Under the pieces are notes generated by a model. The model was not told the DNA's origin, made no database searches, and saw only the letters and a program-made list of their open reading frames with translations. Below, in pieces: positions 7,166 through 9,405 of a stretch of 9,405 nucleotides of DNA (the stretch's first letter is position 1; the number at the start of each line of letters is the position of its first letter). Made by a program: the position numbers and the translations under genes. The stretch is from an uncultured Mesorhizobium sp. (lineage in GTDB: Bacteria; Pseudomonadota; Alphaproteobacteria; Rhizobiales; Rhizobiaceae). The stretch is from NCBI GenBank assembly GCA_950071955.1, contig CATMOC010000110.1, forward strand, positions 1 to 9,405, read 5' to 3'.

Positions 7166-8302
7166 CTAGTCCAGCGTGCGCCGGAACCTTACGAGGGCGA
7201 GGATCGAGAAGACGACGACGAAGCCGAACAGCCACACCACCTCCGACGCGATCGCGGCGAAATCGGCGCCCTTCAGCATCACGGCGCGGATCACCCTCAG
7301 GAAATGGGTCAGCGGCAGGATCTCGCCGAAGGCCTGTGCCCAGTCCGGCATGCCCCGATAGGGGAACATGAAGCCGGAGAGCAGGATCGAGGGCAGGAAG
7401 AAGAAGAAGGTCAGCTGCATGGCCTGCATCTGCGTGCGCGCCGCCGTCGAGATCGTGTAGCCGAGAAGCACCAGCGCCAGCACGAAGACCAGGATGACCG
7501 ACAGGAGCATGGGCAGAGAGCCGATGAAGGGCACCCCGAACAGGAGCTTGGCCGCGACCAGCACCACCGTGACCTGGACGGAGCCGACGGCCAGATAGGG
7601 CAGCACCTTGCCGAGCATGATCTCCACCGGGCTCGCCGGCATGGCGAGCAGGTTCTCCATCGTGCCGCGTTCCGTCTCGCGCGTCAGCGCCATGGAGGTC
7701 ATCATCACCATCGTCATCTGAAGGATGACGCCGAGCAGGCCGGGCACGATGTTGTATTGCGAGATGCCTTCGGGATTGTAGCGCCGGTGCACGATCACCT
7801 CGAGCGCGCCCTTCGCGCGTTCCGCCGCCTCGTGCTCCATCCCCTGTTCGCGAAGCAGGGCGCGCGCGGCGAGCGTCGACAGCGTCGAGACCGCGCCCGA
7901 CGAGGCGGACGGGTCGGTGGCGTCGGCTTCCACCAAAATGCGCGGGCTGTCGCCGCGGTCGACCCGGCGCGCGAAGTCAGCCGGGATCGTCACCACGAAG
8001 GAGACCCTGCCGCTCGCCATCAGCTGTTCGGCCTCCGCCGCGCTCGCGGCGACGTGGTCGAAGCGGTAGTAGTCCGTCGTCTGCAGCGCCGAGACGATGG
8101 CGCGGGTGTAGTGGTCGTTGCTCGTGGCGACGAGTGCGGCCGGCAGGCTCTTGGGATCGTTGTTGATGGCGTAGCCGAAGAGAACCAGCTGCATGAGCGG
8201 CACGCCGAGCATCATGGCGAACGTGATGCGGTCGCGCCGCATCTGGATGAATTCCTTCATCAGCATGGCGCCGAGCCGGCGCAGGGAGAAGAACCGGCTC
8301 AT
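7166..8302 (-). CDS. ABC-2 type exporter permease (YhhJ/YbhS/YbhR-like)
   Basis: A 378-residue inner-membrane permease of the ABC-2 class, the usual length. The layout is a cytoplasmic N-terminus with [13 protein letters not shown], a first helix at about 27-46, and a large periplasmic domain at about 47-183. Five further hydrophobic segments follow at about 184-206, 229-256, 262-286, 293-314 and 349-371. The cytoplasmic motif [14 protein letters not shown] at 209-222, followed by [13 protein letters not shown], is the hallmark of this subgroup. Such permeases pair with an ATPase and often with an HlyD-type adaptor to export drugs or other molecules; here the substrate is unknown. The start ATG overlaps the ATPase stop as ATGA (8302-8299), so translation is probably coupled. 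The frame is intact although the ATPase gene upstream is broken, so as written the exporter has no energy source in this window. Confidence 0.93.
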   Translation of the reverse strand: MSRFFSLRRLGAMLMKEFIQMRRDRITFAMMLGVPLMQLVLFGYAINNDPKSLPAALVATSNDHYTRAIVSALQTTDYYRFDHVAASAAEAEQLMASGRVSFVVTIPADFARRVDRGDSPRILVEADATDPSASSGAVSTLSTLAARALLREQGMEHEAAERAKGALEVIVHRRYNPEGISQYNIVPGLLGVILQMTMVMMTSMALTRETERGTMENLLAMPASPVEIMLGKVLPYLAVGSVQVTVVLVAAKLLFGVPFIGSLPMLLSVILVFVLALVLLGYTISTAARTQMQAMQLTFFFFLPSILLSGFMFPYRGMPDWAQAFGEILPLTHFLRVIRAVMLKGADFAAIASEVVWLFGFVVVFSILALVRFRRTLD

Positions 8303-9196
8303 CGCATGTTGTCCCTGGACGTCGCCATGAACTGGATGAAGATGTCCTCGAGGCTGGTCTCGCCGGGTTCGACGCGGAGATCGCGGCCGGAGGCCAGTCG
8401 CTCCAGCGTCTCCCGCAGCTTCGCGCGGTCAGTGCCCACCACATGCAGCGTCGCGCCGAATGGCGCCACCTGCTCCACGCCGGGCTGCCCGCCCAGCGCG
8501 GCGGCAACTTCGTGCAGGTTGGGGCCCGAGACGAGGAAGGTGGTCAGGCCCGCCTCGCGCACCACGTCCGCGACCGTTCCGGTCGCCAGCATCCTGCCGT
8601 AGGAGATGTAGGCGATGCGGTGGCAGCGCTCGGCCTCGTCCATGTAGTGGGTCGAGACCAGCACGGTCAGCCCGCCCCGGGCCAAACGGTGGATCTCGTC
8701 CCAGAACTCGCGTCGCGCCTTGGGATCGACGCCTGCCGTCGGCTCGTCAAGGAGTAGCAGCCTGGGGTGGTGCATGATGCAGGCGGCCAGTGCCAGCCGT
8801 TGCTTCCATCCGCCCGAAAGCGTACCGGCGAGCTGGTTGCGGCGCGAGGCGAGGCCGAGTTCTTCCAGCGTATCGCCGACATGCCGGGCGACCGGCTTCA
8901 GTCCATAGAGCCGTGCGACGAAGGCGAGGTTTTCGGCGATCGTCAGGTCCTCGTAGAACGAGAACCTCTGCGTCATGTAGCCGACTTCGCGCTTGATCAT
9001 CCGGCCTTGCGTCCGGAGGTCGTAACCGAGCACGCGCCCATTGCCCTCGTCCGGCGTGAGCAGACCGCACATCATGCGGATCGTTCGGTCCGAGGAAGCC
9101 GACGATCTCGCCTTCCGCCACACTCATGGAGACGCGGTCGACGACCGTCTTGTCGCCGAAGCGCTTGACGAGATTCGTGACCTCGATGGCGTTCAT
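8299..9196 (-). pseudogene. ABC exporter ATPase with deleted Walker A motif
   Basis: An ABC ATPase partner of the downstream permease, broken by a small deletion. The N-terminal part starts at ATG 9196 with AIEVTNLVKRFGDKTVV and runs to GFLGPN (to 9083). The remainder, from TIRMMCGLLTPDEG onward, is in another frame. The residues expected between them are GSGKTT, the Walker A loop. An ABC gene of this family needs about 20 more bases here, between AAC (9085-9083) and GATCCGC. All other motifs are intact: the Q-loop in YMTQRFSFYEDLT, signature LSGGWKQR, Walker B LLLLDEPTAGVD, and the switch histidine in VSTHYMDEA. Restored length is about 305 residues, typical of single-domain members. A restart inside the gene would still lack Walker A, so ATP binding should fail. 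No clear ribosome binding site precedes 9196. An assembly error is possible but less likely than for a single-base change. Confidence 0.85.
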
Positions 9197-9208
9197 GACG
9201 GTTTGGAA

Positions 9209-9375
9209 GGCAGTGGGGGAGCAGGGGAATGCGGCAGTGGGAAAGGAAGGATTTCCTGCGCGGCCGCGGATGACACGTCGCCTCGCGCTGAAGCGAGGTC
9301 GCCGTGTTGGGGGTTGTGGCTTCGGCACCTCATGGCTTCGCCTCGATGGATCCCTACTGCCCTACTGCCCTACTG
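9209..9375. repeat. Intergenic repeat element with inverted GGCAGTRGGG ends
   Basis: The plus strand has GGCAGTGGG at 9209-9217 and 9233-9241. The minus strand has GGCAGTAGGG repeated across 9377-9352. The two groups therefore face each other around a core of about 110 bases. The core holds CCTCGC/GCGAGG (9281-9298) and an alternative pairing of GAGGTCGCC (9295-9303) with GGCACCTC (9324-9331), which share a strand and exclude each other. No protein is recognisable. The form suggests a dispersed intergenic element of the kind common in alphaproteobacteria, but copy number cannot be seen from one window. It occupies the region where the ATPase promoter would be. Confidence 0.4.
9352..9375. repeat. 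Three tandem copies of CCCTACTG
   Basis: The 8-base unit CCCTACTG occurs three times head to tail at 9352-9359, 9360-9367 and 9368-9375, followed by a partial CCTA. It forms the right end of the intergenic element and stops next to the possible stop codon of an upstream minus-strand gene. Such arrays can vary in copy number by slippage. Confidence 0.85.
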
Positions 9376-9376
9376 C

Positions 9377-9405
9377 CTAATGCCCCAGTTCCACGTCCAC
9401 GATCT
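9377..9405 (-). CDS. Possible C-terminal end of an upstream gene, cut by the window edge
   Basis: On the minus strand the last bases read IVDVELGH followed by TAG at 9379-9377. The codon choice (GTG GAC GTG GAA CTG GGG) looks like coding sequence of this genome. Only eight residues are visible, so no function can be given. An adaptor protein of the exporter would be a natural upstream neighbour, but nothing here shows it. Confidence 0.3.

Noticed and set aside
7019..8602. A 527-codon plus-strand open frame opposite the permease and ATPase genes
   Set aside because: It lies antisense to an ABC permease and ATPase with clear motifs. Its translation is low-complexity His, Arg, Asp and Glu-rich sequence, typical of the shadow of a GC-rich gene.
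9352..9375. The tandem CCCTACTG units as a CRISPR array
   Set aside because: The units are 8 bases and directly adjacent with no spacers, so this is a simple tandem repeat.

Overview
The window comes from a high-GC bacterial chromosome. Protein style, codon use and gene content suggest an alphaproteobacterium, most likely Hyphomicrobiales (Rhizobiales). This is inferred; no taxonomic marker beyond a tRNA is present. It falls into two parts that meet at a tRNA-Ser(GGA) gene at 3740-3829.

The left part (1-3739) is mosaic and AT-richer. It opens with about 150 AT-rich bases, then a truncated 5' piece of a 3-hydroxyisobutyrate dehydrogenase-like gene. A small intact YciI-family gene reads divergently from that piece. 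An EamA-type drug/metabolite exporter gene lies convergent to YciI, and an OsmC-family thiol peroxidase-like gene lies upstream of the exporter on the same strand. About 1.5 kb between OsmC and the tRNA (2243-3739) holds no gene I can recognise. This gene-poor stretch lies on the 3' side of the tRNA, where integrated islands normally sit, but I found no intact integrase and no repeat of the tRNA end.

The right part (3830-9405) is uniformly GC-rich, with every gene on the minus strand. In transcription order from the right edge there is a possible last few codons of an upstream gene, then a GC-rich intergenic element with tandem and inverted GGCAGTRGGG-type repeats. Next come an ABC-2 exporter ATPase, its permease (ATGA overlap), a Gfo/Idh/MocA oxidoreductase, a D-erythronate dehydrogenase-like SDR enzyme and an enoyl-CoA hydratase. 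Two of these genes are broken as written. The ATPase has lost its Walker A motif through a deletion of about 20 bases, leaving the permease without a functional ATPase in the window. The DenD-like gene carries a single extra base.

The genes on the right do not form one obvious pathway: an exporter, a sugar or polyol-type oxidoreductase, a sugar-acid dehydrogenase and a beta-oxidation type hydratase. Spacings of 58, 115 and 82 bases permit co-transcription, but the DenD-like gene may have its own promoter. I found no convincing undescribed system. The points most worth checking are the Walker A deletion, the DenD frameshift, the tRNA-linked composition break and the right-edge repeat element.
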